Source: Owenia fusiformis (taxonomy: Eukaryota; Annelida; Polychaeta; Sabellida; Oweniidae). From it: a stretch of 64,000 bases of DNA. The DNA is taken from assembly GCA_903813345.2 (NCBI GenBank), contig CAIIXF020000003.1, forward strand, positions 8,623,912 through 8,687,911, in the 5' to 3' direction. Each line of letters begins with the position of its first letter. Positions within the stretch are counted from its first letter, which is position 1. Positions 47,189-58,010 of this stretch are shown here, in pieces. The translations under genes were made by a program, and so were the position numbers. The notes beneath the pieces were generated by a model. The model searched no databases and was not told the DNA's origin. It saw only the letters and a program-made list of their open reading frames with translations.

Positions 47189-48125
47189 TACAGTTTCAAG
47201 CATGTTTTATTGCTTTCTGACCAATGATATATTCAGTCAGTTCGTATACATCTTTTTGTATTTTTACTGTATGCTTCATGTGGTCGGCGAGTTTTTGCCT
47301 ATTCAGTTCTTCAGGGAAGGTGTTACACATCTAAAAAAACAAAATGATAACTGACAGTGGTCATCAGGTTTCAAGTTCAAGTTAGACCTTTCTTTAACAT
47401 GGGAGTCAATGGGAAGAAAATGGGACTGTTTAATTGTAAGGTGTTTAGCAAGGTGTCTATCTGTCTGTGTCTGTCTGACATTGAGGCATTATACTGTCAT
47501 AGTGTCCCTAAAAATGAACCTAAAAGCACAAATTAAACAAAAGCTGTTCTGGGTCTTTTGGCTTGGAATAAAAAATCGAGCCAATTGGACAATCTCAAGC
47601 CAAGTGAGCAGTTGGTCTGGGCTGTTCTCCCTCCAAGAAATTTTGGAAAAATGAGATTTGATGTAGACCCATTACATATACTTTCAAATTTGGAGGAAAA
47701 GGTATTTTCAGAGAAAAGTATGACCTTAATTTTGAAATACTTGCTTGACCCCCCTAGAAATGAATCCAGAAATGTGTTGAATTCAATGGGGTCCGATTTT
47801 TGTCTACTTTTTTCCTGAAATTCCCATAGACTTTAAGCCATGAATGTATCCAACATTTTATGAAGACTTCTTTTGTGACAAATTTTGGCCCATCATAAAC
47901 GGGATTAGATTTATTAACAAATTAAACATAAATGTCCTGCAGTAGCGAAAATGGGATGAATCTTCCGTAAAAACTACAGTTATTTTAAAAAATCTCCCGC
48001 CTCTCAAAAAAAACTCTACCAAATTTGGGCTAAGCCTCCCTGTAAAAATATCGCTATTTTCAAAAAATCTCCCAAATTTTTAACTACGTGGGCCTGTCTG
48101 CTCAAACCCTGTATCTGACATTAGG
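47189..48125. other. No gene recognised
   Basis: Contains generic repeat-like sequence (tctgtctgtgtctgtctgac at about 47458) and open frames without domain support. Confidence 0.45.
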
Positions 48126-48450
48126 GGGCAGCATTGACATTTGCCCTTCACAAATGCACTGTTTATCAGCATTTTCGGAATGTCCCTCTTGTTAGGACTT
48201 CCTATAATCCGTCCATGTTTCAAGTGCCCCCCCCCCCTCCTCCCACATACATTTCTCGTCGGCGGCTCTCTGCTTTTGAGTCACTGTCTCGCATTGCCAG
48301 ATTGGCACCTTGACATGGTACATGCCGGGATTTTACTGCGAATCTTCCTCGTCTGACAAGATACCAACTGGAACTGAGTTCCAGAATGTATCATCTGCGT
48401 CCTTTCATGCTTTCTTGCGATCAGCCAGCAACTGGAAATAAATGTAATAA
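48126..48450 (-). pseudogene. Decayed coding relic, GC-richer than surroundings
   Basis: One minus-strand frame reads KDADDTFWNSVPVGILSDEE, a stop, NPGMYHVKVPIWQCETVTQK and QRAADEKCMWEE, running through a homopolymer C tract (48226-48238) and further stops. The 'SDEED...W' style occurs in repetitive ORFs of marine invertebrates, but I cannot assign it firmly. The stops make it non-functional. Confidence 0.35.
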
Positions 48451-48721
48451 TTGTTTAACCAGGGTATATTAAGCTACATATAGATAAAAAAAAGAATCAA
48501 AAATCATAGTTAAGTCATACATATAATGAACAATTACTTAGAACATGTTCCTTTGTTACTTCTGGTAGGTTTTATCTAGATGAAGGTACAATTCTCCAAG
48601 AATGAGACCTCCTCTTTTTTTGTTGAATAAGAGCAATGTTCATAAGGCATGTCAATGATTATGATCAGTATCAATGTAATATGGCGAATGTCAGACAATT
48701 TTTTAAAGAATAAACGAAACG

Positions 48722-51700
48722 GCAGTTGCCAAGAATCATCGCGCCCTTGAATGCGATGAATGCGGCACATGGGTACACATCAAATGTGGCAATGTTTCCC
48801 CTGCTGAGTACAATGTTTTTCTTGACGCGGGCAGTTTCACCTGGATCTGTCCTGGATGTGCCCTACCTAATTTTTCCAACAGCTTCTTCAATGACTCCAC
48901 TCTTTCTCATTCCTCGGTAACAAACTCCTTCAGCGCTCTCTCTGATCTTGACAATTCGTCATCATCATCTGATTCTACCGAATCAGAACCACCGAGGCCG
49001 ACTGCACGAAAGAGGCGAAACCAGGTTCGCCTCATGTCTATCAACTTCCGCAGTCTAATTAGTCATGAGAAGCAACTACACCTTCAACAACTAATTGAAA
49101 CTCACAAGCCAGATGTCATCATAGGCTGTGAGACTCACCTGGACAACACCATCGACAGCAAATGGATATTCAGTCAAGACTACCTTAGCCCACCTCCATA
49201 CAGGAAAGACCGAAAGAAAGGTGCTGGCGGTGTCCTTATCGCAGTCAAAAGTGACTTCATATCAGTCGAATATGAAGCGACAGCTGATTGCCAAATCATA
49301 TGGTCCAAAGCATCTCTATCAAATGGGGACATACTGTTTGGATCCTTCTATCGTCAACCAAACAACGATACTGGTGCTTTGGACTCGCTCCAAACATCCC
49401 TCGATAAACTTTATGCTAATGGTAATACACATATGAAAAACATCTTCCTATGTGGTGACTTCAACTTACCAGACATCGATTGGGAGAATGGAACTATAAG
49501 GCCTAATTCTCAATATTCTAATGATCTTAATGAGAAGATGATTACAATAACTGATGATCATGGCCTAACCCAACTAGTCAAGGAACCAACTAGACAAAAT
49601 AACATCCTTGACTTAGTATTCACTACATGCCCAAACCTCGCAGAAAGAATCTCGGTGGTTCCGGGCATGAGTGATCACGAGGCAGTCCTATGTGATATAA
49701 ACCTAAAAATGAAAATTCAGAAAAAGAAGCCTCGTAAGGTCCACATATACAAGCGGGCAGAATGGACTGGACTTAAAGAGACTCTACGATCTAAGTTCAG
49801 CGAATTCAAAGAGAACTGTGAAAGTAGATCAGTTGAAGACAACTGGTTCTCCTTCAAATCTACATTAATATCGTCAATCAATGAGCATATTCCAAGTAAA
49901 ACTCTAGGCGGGAAATTCAAAGTACCCTGGATTACCACCAGGATACTGAGAATGATCCGACAGAAACAAAGACGATATAATGTTGCCAAACGTTCAAATG
50001 AACCTCATCATTGGCATAAATACAAATCACTACGGAAATTAATCCATAGTGAAATTCGTAAAGAACATCAGCGCTACATCAACGATCTGCTTGACATTGA
50101 TGAAAGCGAAATCATAAATGAGAATGTTCAGCACAAAGGCATTACCAAACGCTTCTGGAGCTACATAAAGTCTAAACGCAAAGATGCATCAGGTATCAGC
50201 GTGCTGCGTAACAAAGATGGCGACGAAATAACAGACGCCGCCCAGAAAGCAAACATCCTCAATGACCAATACAATTCTGTATTCACAGATGAGGATGCCA
50301 CTCTACCGACAATGGTACCTAGTCAAATTCCTGAAATGCCAAATATCAAAATTTCGACAAAAGGAATTCACAAATTGCTAACTGGCCTAAATCCATCAAA
50401 AGCCACTGGACCCGATCTTATTCCGACTAGGGTCCTGAAGGAATGCAGTGACAGCATATCACCATTCCTTCAAATAATTTTTCAACAGTCTATCGATGAA
50501 GGCTTAGTGCCTATGGACTGGAAACATGCCAATGTTACTGCTATCTACAAAAAGGGACGAAGAGATGAGGCTGTGAATATCAGGCCTGTATCTCTGACGT
50601 CAGTTCCATGTAAAATAATGGAACATATTATATTCCATCATGTTATGGCCCACTTTGACCTCTATGAAATTCTAGTAAAATTCCAACATGGATTCAGGTC
50701 AAAGCACTCATGTGAAACACAACTTGTCAATACAATAGAGAATATAGCTCGGGCCCTCAACAACAATAAACAAACAGACATGTTGGTATTAGACTTTTCC
50801 AAAGCGTTTGACACGGTGGCTCACGAACGCCTCTTGCTCAAACTCGACTATTATGGAATTCGCAATAATAACTTGAACTGGTTCAGATCCTGGCTTGTGG
50901 GAAGATCACAACAGGTAGTGCTCGATGGTGAATCAAGTTCAAAAACTCCAGTAAAATCAGGAGTTCCTCAAGGAACAGTTCTTGGACCACTCTGTTTCCT
51001 TGTTTATATCAATGATATGGGCAATAACCTATCATCCTCAGCCAGTCTTAAGCTTTTTGCCGATGACAGCCTTTTATTCATGACAGTCGAAAGCAAGCAA
51101 GATGCATTAACACTACAGGAGAATCTTGATAAACTGGTCTCCTGGGCATCAACATGGCAAATGAAATTCCATCCATCAAAATGCTATGTGCTAAATATTC
51201 ACAAAGGTAAATCCCCTATCATGCACAATTACACCATGCTAGGGGAAAACCTTAAGTCGGTAACACACATCCCATACCTAGGAATTGACATCACAAATAA
51301 CTTACGCTGGACTACACATATTCAAACTATTGTATCCAAAGCCAATAAGGTGCTTGGATTTCTCAGGCGCAACCTCCATCAATGCCCTGAAAAAGTGAAG
51401 GCTCAGGCGTATAAGTCACTAGTCCGGCCTAATTTAGAGTATGCCAGCTCGGCATGGGATCCGTACCGACAAAAAGATATTGATATGTTGGAACAGGTAC
51501 AGAGAAGAGCAGCCAGGTTTGTAACCAAATGTCACTCAAGGGAACCAGGCTGCGTCACCAAAGCTCTTCAAGACCTACAGTGGGAGCCACTGAAGGAGCG
51601 TCGAGAGGCTGCTAGAGTTTTCCTTTTCTACAAAGGAAAGCAGAACCTAGCAGCCATCGACGTGCCTCCATACTTCCGCCAACAGATCAATACCAACACT

Positions 51701-51877
51701 AGGTTGTATCATCCTTCTAAGTTCAAACAACCATCAACTAGAACGGATGCATACAAATTTAGCTATTTCCCTAGGACAATAGCTAAATGGAACACTCTAC
51801 CTGGTGACATCTTAGACTGTGACAGTCTAAGTAGTTTTAAATCATCATACTATGCCTATGTCAATAACTGCAATTAA
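48722..51877 (+). CDS. Endonuclease-reverse transcriptase with partial PHD finger
   Basis: The open frame continues upstream of the Met at 49034 to 48707. The extra part codes HRALECDECGTWVHIKCGN and FTWICPGC, the second half of a PHD finger, then a Ser-rich linker. Numbering from Met 49034 (947 residues): endonuclease N4, E33, GDFN with D142 and N144, and SDH with D214/H215; reverse transcriptase from about 440 to 720 with LDFSKAFDTV (D587), SGVPQGTVLGP and FADD (D677, D678). All key catalytic residues are present. The C-terminus has the YLGI..., RRAARFV and WN-x-LP motifs common in this group. It copies its own RNA at nicked chromosomal DNA. The first zinc ligands are missing, so full function is doubtful. 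Confidence 0.92.
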   Translation, partial: AVAKNHRALECDECGTWVHIKCGNVSPAEYNVFLDAGSFTWICPGCALPNFSNSFFNDSTLSHSSVTNSFSALSDLDNSSSSSDSTESEPPRPTARKRRNQVRLMSINFRSLISHEKQLHLQQLIETHKPDVIIGCETHLDNTIDSKWIFSQDYLSPPPYRKDRKKGAGGVLIAVKSDFISVEYEATADCQIIWSKASLSNGDILFGSFYRQPNNDTGALDSLQTSLDKLYANGNTHMKNIFLCGDFNLPDIDWENGTIRPNSQYSNDLNEKMITITDDHGLTQLVKEPTRQNNILDLVFTTCPNLAERISVVPGMSDHEAVLCDINLKMKIQKKKPRKVHIYKRAEWTGLKETLRSKFSEFKENCESRSVEDNWFSFKSTLISSINEHIPSKTLGGKFKVPWITTRILRMIRQKQRRYNVAKRSNEPHHWHKYKSLRKLIHSEIRKEHQRYINDLLDIDESEIINENVQHKGITKRFWSYIKSKRKDASGISVLRNKDGDEITDAAQKANILNDQYNSVFTDEDATLPTMVPSQIPEMPNIKISTKGIHKLLTGLNPSKATGPDLIPTRVLKECSDSISPFLQIIFQQSIDEGLVPMDWKHANVTAIYKKGRRDEAVNIRPVSLTSVPCKIMEHIIFHHVMAHFDLYEILVKFQHGFRSKHSCETQLVNTIENIARALNNNKQTDMLVLDFSKAFDTVAHERLLLKLDYYGIRNNNLNWFRSWLVGRSQQVVLDGESSSKTPVKSGVPQGTVLGPLCFLVYINDMGNNLSSSASLKLFADDSLLFMTVESKQDALTLQENLDKLVSWASTWQMKFHPSKCYVLNIHKGKSPIMHNYTMLGENLKSVTHIPYLGIDITNNLRWTTHIQTIVSKANKVLGFLRRNLHQCPEKVKAQAYKSLVRPNLEYASSAWDPYRQKDIDMLEQVQRRAARFVTKCHSREPGCVTKALQDLQWEPLKERREAARVFLFYKGKQNLAAIDVPPYFRQQINTNTRLYHPSKFKQPSTRTDAYKFSYFPRTIAKWNTLPGDILDCDSLSSFKSSYYAYVNNCN

Positions 51878-52127
51878 ATAGGTGTGTTTTTAATATAGAT
51901 CTATGTTTTAATGTAAAGGGTCCCCAGTGCACAGCAACAAGCCTGCACTACTGGTAAAGAGGGGTGATGTCAACGCGGTAGCCTGACAGTCTCCCCAGGT
52001 AAAATGAGTTGTAAACCATAGATCTATTTTTAAATGTTAAGGTTTTAAATTATATTCTATTCAAATTCTATCACTGTTAAATTATATATCTGCTTTATAT
52101 GGGCTTATTAGCCTTTTGCGGATTATT

Positions 52128-52152
52128 GACATAGACATAGACATAGACATAG
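52128..52152 (+). repeat. (GACATA)4 3' tail of the retrotransposon
   Basis: Four perfect hexamers plus one base mark the 3' end of the element. Confidence 0.85.
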
Positions 52153-52221
52153 AAACCAAAATGGCTAAGCCAGCTTCGATTGAAAGAGATAGTCCTAATG
52201 TTTCATCTTGTTGTTTGGCAA

Positions 52222-52560
52222 TAGTTCTTATATGGTGCTGTCTGACAGCAGGATGGAATGATTGTAATAACTTTATCCTAGAGGACTCCTCTCCTGTATA
52301 TACGCACAATTGACATTTAATTTTGCCCATTCCATTTATAGTTCTCCTTCTTATATAGTGCTGCCTGACAGGATGGAATGATTGTGATACCTTTATCCTA
52401 GAGGACTCATCTCCTGTATATACACAAAATTAACATTTCATTATGCCCATTACATTTAACAGTTCATCTTATATGGTGCTGTCTGACAGGATAGAATGAT
52501 TGTGATACCTTTATCTTAGAGGACTCATATCCTGTATAGATGCACAATTGACATTAAATT
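52222..52560. repeat. About 120-bp tandem repeat, three units
   Basis: tatggtgctgtctgacag-type strings occur at 52231, 52353 and 52472 (periods 122 and 119 bp). Each is followed by ctttatcctagaggactc and cctgtata. The first unit abuts the retrotransposon's 3' side after about 70 bp. The 82-codon minus-strand ORF here is a by-product. Confidence 0.85.
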
Positions 52561-52587
52561 TTTTGAATAAAAAGCGCGGTTGACCAT

Positions 52588-54111
52588 TTAAGGGTTTAAA
52601 CTAATTAGGCCTAGTACAAAATGTAACATAATGTAAAGGAGCATGCATTCCCATCCAGAACAGTATACAAGTATAAATGGGACTCCTGTGGCAATATAAC
52701 CATTCACTTTGATTCCACTTTCAATTCCCTTCTATCTTCGGGTCTTTGTATTTTTTCAGTGATTTTTCACTGGATTTTCTTGTTTCTCCCTCGGCCTAGT
52801 ACTAGTAGATGGTTCATCTACAGATTCATCTACTTTTCTCTTCTGTACTATTGTCTGAAACAATAAATTATTGGTTATTTTTCTTCCTAAAGAGATGTTC
52901 CATTAATTTTTACAATCTATATTCATCTCTCCATTATTGTCTACTTGAAGAGGTTCATTTAACATTAAGTCAATTAGGATACCAAAACTTGTGTGCTTTT
53001 GTGACTCTGTAGCACATTTATGTAGACCATTATCACCAATTAATTATTTGCACGATTGGTCCCAAACTGTCTGAGATGACTTGAGAATTTATTGAATTTT
53101 GCTCCATATAAGTGGCATTAGGGGAGGGGCATTGTGTTTTTTTGATGGCCTAAAAATAATAGTGATATTTAAATGATTAAATGTATTCTGTCAGCATCAA
53201 TAATGATATGAAAGCCCTTGTTAATTTTTTTTTAGTTTTACCTTAGGTTCAATTCCTGTATCCTCATCATCACATTCTGGGTCTTCTTCATCCACTTTGC
53301 TCATCACATTCTGGGTCTTCATCTACTTTGTTCATCACATCATCACATTCTGGGTCTTCATCTACTTTGCTGATCACATCATCACATTCTGGGTCTTAAA
53401 AAGATTATACAAATACTGAATGGTCAGGACAATAGGTTTGTTTACAATACTCTGTTTTTCATACACCCCTCTTTCGAATAAATGCCCACTTGCCTCTTCG
53501 CCAGAAATGCAGGCAATTACCCTGATAAATGTGAGGTAATTTTTAATTTTTTAGAAATTATTTTTGAATTTTTTTTTCAAAGTAACCTCACAGTCATGGG
53601 GGTACTGGCAATAAACAACCAAACTCTTTCAAACAAAAGCCCTTTGCAAAATACCCCCATGGTTGTTATTAAAAACTCATTCAAATAAAGGCCCTGTGCA
53701 AAATAAACGCCCGATGGGCCTATTTGCCCACTCCCTTTGGCGTTTATTAAAAACTCTTTCAAATAAAGGCCTTGTACAAAATATCCCCATGGGCATTTAT
53801 CAAAAACTCTTTCAAATAAGGTCCTGTGCAAAATAAACGCCCATGAGCCTATTTGCCAGAAACTCCGGTAATAAATGCCCATCCCCTTGGGATACCATTG
53901 AGTCATTTCATCCCCACTGCCATTTTGAAATTTTGCATATAGCTTGTCAGTCTTTCAAAGTGTATGCCTTATAGTCATATAACTTGACTATTGCACCATG
54001 TCTTACAAGCAGGCATTTAAAAGTACACCTAATTTATGCATTGGTCAATCTCACAGCTATTCATTCATTAAATAATCAGTCTATTTTGCTTGGAATGGGG
54101 GTACAAACTAT
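52588..54111. repeat. Duplicated 1.5-kb block, copy 2
   Basis: Direct copy of 45711-47188. The coding minisatellite in exon A has four units here (53268-53400), compared with two in copy 1. The right boundary coincides exactly with a new sequence, tactcctcaaaaaaagttaa. Confidence 0.9.
52756..53415 (-). pseudogene. Exon pair of block copy 2, disrupted
   Basis: Exon B' (52854-52756) is intact (TIVQKRKVDESVDEPSTSTR and onward to a stop). Exon A' (53415-53242) keeps its acceptor and the CCTAAG|GTAAAA donor, but near its start it reads an in-frame stop, and a shortened repeat unit shifts the frame before the end. The copy in block 1 is intact, so copy 2 is the decayed one. Confidence 0.6.
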
Positions 54112-54136
54112 ACTCCTCAAAAAAAGTTAAGGACCT
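54111..54136 (+). other. Possible DNA-transposon terminus
   Basis: TACTCCTCAAAAAAAGTTAA begins exactly at the duplicated block's right edge, next to a TA. It resembles Tc1/mariner-type ends I have seen in marine invertebrates. No inverted partner was found downstream to 55.5 kb. Confidence 0.25.
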
Positions 54137-54139
54137 TAT

Positions 54140-55190
54140 AGGTTTACATGTTAACCCCCATATTTGTTTGAACGACTGTTTTCTAAGTGGGGAACAAAAG
54201 AAATCCCAATAAAGTAAATAAATCTGTATCTTGATTCTATTCCCTATAAAGTCCGCAACGTTTCAATGTTATATCTCCATTACATTCTGTCAAAATTTGA
54301 TGTCAAAATTGATGAATTTCATGAAATGTAACAAAAATGGCAGATCCCATGTTAAACAAATGGGGAATGGTGGCTTAGGGGCAACTCAGATTTTGGAATA
54401 TCTATTCAGCAAAACATTTATTAAAAATACTTTCTAAGTAGAAAATTGAATGATTTTACATTTTACATGCTAAATGTCTCGTAGCCTTGCCCAAGTCGGT
54501 ATTTTTTTACTTATCTGATCTTGAATTATTACCGCCTTGTACAATCCAATACACCTGCGCTGATATTATGCAGAGTTATTCAACGGTTTCAAGATTTCCA
54601 TAATACCTACGCTATCAGGGGTATCGCGAAACCTTATTGATTAACAGATATACGCGTGGACACGACGTGTGACTTCAGGCTGATTGACCAATCAAAAACG
54701 TTATCAGGTTGACCCGCATAAGCAAAGCAATCTTCCCGATTTGAAATTCAATGATCTGATCGATCGTTTCTTTAAGAGTTACAATATATTTAATTATGTA
54801 ATTAAATGTACATAGGGAATGTAAGAGTCATTAATATAAATTAAATCATGCAATAGATTTAAAACTGATTTCGCAATGAAAATGTAAGACCGAGTCCATT
54901 GTAGCGGGTCATGTAGTCAATCAGTGATTGAATCTCAGCCTACATGTTCATTTGAATTCAGCGATCGTTTCAACGTTTATTGTTGAAATCTTCTCACCTC
55001 CAGTTACCGATCGATGCTCCGGCATCCACTAAACTCTGATTGATATTTATCTGATAAAATATTTGTATTTTCATGATGAATTAATGCAAGATTTGTTCGT
55101 GAAAAGTCACGGCGAAAAGTAAAAAGTGTACCTGTTTTTGACGGGCATAATAATGAGCTAACGCTGCAGGGCATTCTGATGGGCATGAAA
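54140..55190. other. No gene recognised
   Basis: Mixed-composition sequence. Several splice-like strings occur near 55010-55190 on the minus strand but no coherent exon. Confidence 0.45.
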
Positions 55191-55200
55191 TATAGTAGGC

Positions 55201-55674
55201 TTAAAATGACAAAGATATGAGGGAAATGGTGTAAGGGTTTCCATTTTTTGACCACCCTGTAAATGACCTTCTGATTGTCCCATGCCTCATACTCACAAGT
55301 CTCCACATCAGGTTAGATTTGATTGTGCTGTGGTAGGAACTGGGGTTTGTCATCATTTCTATATCTTCTTTTGATGAAATGGGATTCGGTGTTTGTGTCA
55401 ATTTTGCTTAACTCAACAACCTTTTGTTTTCATAGGTACATATACCTGTGTCTTCCAGAGAAGTCATGTTTGTTTTTCTGTCTGGCACCTTGTTATCATT
55501 ATTATTTTCTGACCATTGATACAAGACCATGGCCATAGGATGTATTGATCTCTTCCCATCAACAGTGTCTTCGTTATGATCAAAGTTATCGATTGCAGCA
55601 ACCACTAATAAAACCAATATTTCCATCATCAGCAGGTTTCTCAATACCACTGAGATTTTTTCTCTCGATGACAA
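55201..55674 (-). CDS. Candidate secreted precursor, exon(s) uncertain
   Basis: An ATG at 55674 opens an 88-codon frame. Residues 12-27 (NLLMMEILVLLVVAA) are signal-peptide-like and would be N-terminal if an internal Met at 15 or 16 is used. The sequence then reads IDNFDHNEDTVDGKRSIHPM. Gly-Lys-Arg is the standard processing and amidation signal of neuropeptide precursors. A donor (ACACAG|GTATAT, 55446) would leave an exon of 76 codons. The following frame (55406-55201) could be a second exon in matching phase and has its own strong donor (GAGACTT|GTGAGT, 55297), but the first usable intron would be only 39 nt, which is too short for a typical animal intron; a later acceptor gives about 70 nt. 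It may instead be read as one exon. Confidence 0.35.
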
Positions 55675-55679
55675 ATAAT

Positions 55680-56880
55680 GATCTAGACATTCTTATCAGA
55701 AGCCTATTCCATGGCTACAAAGTTCAAACTACATTTTGGAACAAAAATAACGCCACATGGATTTGCTGAAGTGAGGATTTCACATGGTAAAAATAAGACA
55801 ATTTTCAAGTGGTCATACATCAGTGGATGAGAGTATACAAAATGAAAATATACAATTCTAACAGTGGAGACGATAACCCCATTTAAAGTGTAGTGCAGCA
55901 ATTGTCATGTTGCACGACAATTGACGTTAAAGTATGAAGCATTAGTGTGCATGTCAATAAATAATAATGGCGATTGCCGTCATGTCCGTCAAGTGACATG
56001 CAATATTTTGCACAACAATTGATGTGCAAACTATTATCTTGTAAAAGTTTTACATATTATCAGAAGGACAACAGGCAGTTATAAACTGGACAACTAGTGG
56101 GTAAATCATGATCTCAAGGAAAATGCAAAAAAAGAGTTCCATCGATCAATTTAGACTTCCCAAGAATGCAAGTTCGGTTATTCATTGGTTCGTAATATTG
56201 ACAGAAAATTCACAAGATTGAACGGCATTTTCCTCACAATTTTGGAATGAAATGCTTCCCTGGGATTTAATATATCATTGATGTTTACCAAAAGTATGCG
56301 TACTATAAGAGAAATATAACTTAGATTGTATATATATTAACACTGGGTCTTCTAATAAACCTGGTGGTTAAAATTATAAATTACAATGGACTGCTTATTG
56401 ACGTGCAAAATGGCAATCTCCGTGTTACATGTCAAATGGGGTTATTGTCTCCACTGTCTAAGGGATATGTATCTAGACAATATTTTAGATTTCAAACCAC
56501 CATGGTTTGGATATGGTGAAAGAAAATCCACCTGTTACTTATTTTGTTCCAAACTGTAGACTCAAATTTCTTCCTCAGGCTAAAAGTCAGTCCAGTGTCA
56601 CTGTTCCTATAGATCTACCTATATAGCCTGCTGCAGTTTTCGCTTGTTCACTATTCATACTTGATATTTTTAAAATGTAGAGAGATAGAGCTCGAATAAT
56701 GTAGTGTGATGCGCTTATCTAGAGAGTACATTTATGTTTCAAAACGGAACGAGCTGATGCAGGTTTTCCTCGAACAAGCTAGCTGAATCACAAAATAAAA
56801 CATTCAGTCAACGTGCTTAAGTCGGTGCGGTAACAAATTACACTTTAATATCACTAACAAAATATTACAAAGGAAAATTT
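55680..56880. other. No gene recognised
   Basis: AT-rich, no coding evidence. Related strings 'acatgcaatattttgcac' and 'cgtgcaaaatggcaatctcc' (around 55990 and 56402) suggest diverged repeats. Confidence 0.45.
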
Positions 56881-56894
56881 TACAAGACACAGGT

Positions 56895-57275
56895 GGACTG
56901 GAAGCCATTTTGGATTATCCTCAGAAATTCACTCATGTTGAAACCAAAATGAAAGGAATTTTGTACAAATTAGCAGAAAAGCCTGACTGATGAAACTACC
57001 AAACCAGTATAGCATTTTAAAGCGCTAGTGTCATTTTGTGTTTATTCTGAAGGAATACGAATCATTTGACTCATTAACAGCAAATATATTGATTGAAAAA
57101 TATATCACTGGTGGCCATTTTGAAATTTCTTCAGAAATTCTTCCATGTGGAAAACAAATTATAAGGAATTTTGTATGAATTTCGCAGAGAAGCCTGTAAG
57201 AGTAAAATACCAATTCAGCACACCGTTTTAAAGCTCTGGTGTCATTTTGTGTCTATTTAGAGGGAATAAGATTTG
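56895..57275. repeat. 209-bp tandem duplication (diverged)
   Basis: gccattttg (56904/57113) and gtgtcattttgtg (57029/57238) keep a 209-bp spacing. Intervening strings 'aaggaattttgtac/atgaatt' and 'gagaagcctg' are also shared. The small minus-strand ORF here is not supported. Confidence 0.7.
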
Positions 57276-57469
57276 CTGAACTTGTGAAAAGGACTATTGG
57301 ACCAAATCCTACATTTGAACTTCTGAGAACAAGAAGATGATTTAGGAAAATAATTGAAAAAATATTTAAGTTGCAAATGCATGTTACAAAAGTGTAGCAA
57401 TTGTCACAGATGAAGGTAAATCATATTGAATGCAAATCCTGCCAAATGTCTTCCTATAACTATGCTTAT

Positions 57470-58010
57470 CTTAACGAAGAGTATTAATACGATAAACAAC
57501 GTTTACGTTTAATAAAATTGTGGTAAATGGTTGTATGGGTTTTAGTTTCTTACTTTACGTAAAGTTAATATAAACTTTACGGAAAGACTTATGGTTGTTT
57601 CGTACTTTACTATAGAAAACTTCTTAAAGAAGGAGATTGTCTCTTTTTCTGTTTATTGTCTCTAATTATCGTCCTTTCCTTATTGTAAAAAACTGAAAAA
57701 CTTAGTGTTCTTTCCTTATAGTAAAATAAACTTTACGTAGAGACTTTATCGTAGTTTCCTATAATAAAGTTTACTTAAAGATTTAATGATGTTCTTGAAA
57801 TATAGATGGCATTTAAACATCGTTGAGTCGGCTCGAATAAATGTAACAAAAAGTTTAAATGGTGTGTTTGACATAAAGATGGCACTGGTTTTAAAGTCTC
57901 GGAAATTGAGAATTAAACTTTACGTAAAGTTTTAATGATCATTTGGAAATATAGATGGCTTGGAGTGAACATATCGGAAAGTTCGATAAACTTAACGTAA
58001 AGTTTTAATC
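57470..58010. promoter_or_regulatory. Cluster of TTACGTAA-centred palindromes
   Basis: The palindrome aaactttacgtaaagttt is perfect at 57915-57932. Near-perfect versions lie at 57552-57565 (actttacgtaaagt) and 57988-58005, and half-sites at 57571-57582 and 57728-57740. Flanking strings (ttaatgat, gaaatatagatggc) also repeat, so this is partly a degenerate tandem repeat. TTACGTAA is the known optimal site of PAR/NFIL3-type bZIP factors. Binding here is only inferred. No gene start adjoins. Confidence 0.4.

Larger units (their letters stand above)
48722..52152 (+). mobile_element. 5'-truncated non-LTR retrotransposon (CR1/L2/Jockey group)
   Basis: A single-ORF element with a PHD-type finger, apurinic endonuclease and reverse transcriptase, a 3' UTR of about 250 bp and a (GACATA)4 tail at 52128-52152. 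Short tandem-repeat 3' ends instead of poly(A) are usual in CR1/L2-type elements. The left end is cut inside the zinc finger, and a stop (48704-48706) lies just outside, as expected from incomplete target-primed reverse transcription. It is the only clear plus-strand coding unit in the window, and its uninterrupted ORF implies a young insertion. It lies between the two copies of the 1.5-kb duplicated block. Confidence 0.9.

Noticed and set aside
54111-55500. Complete Tc1/mariner element starting at the block edge
   Set aside because: No inverted right end, no transposase, and the interrupted block sequence does not resume downstream.
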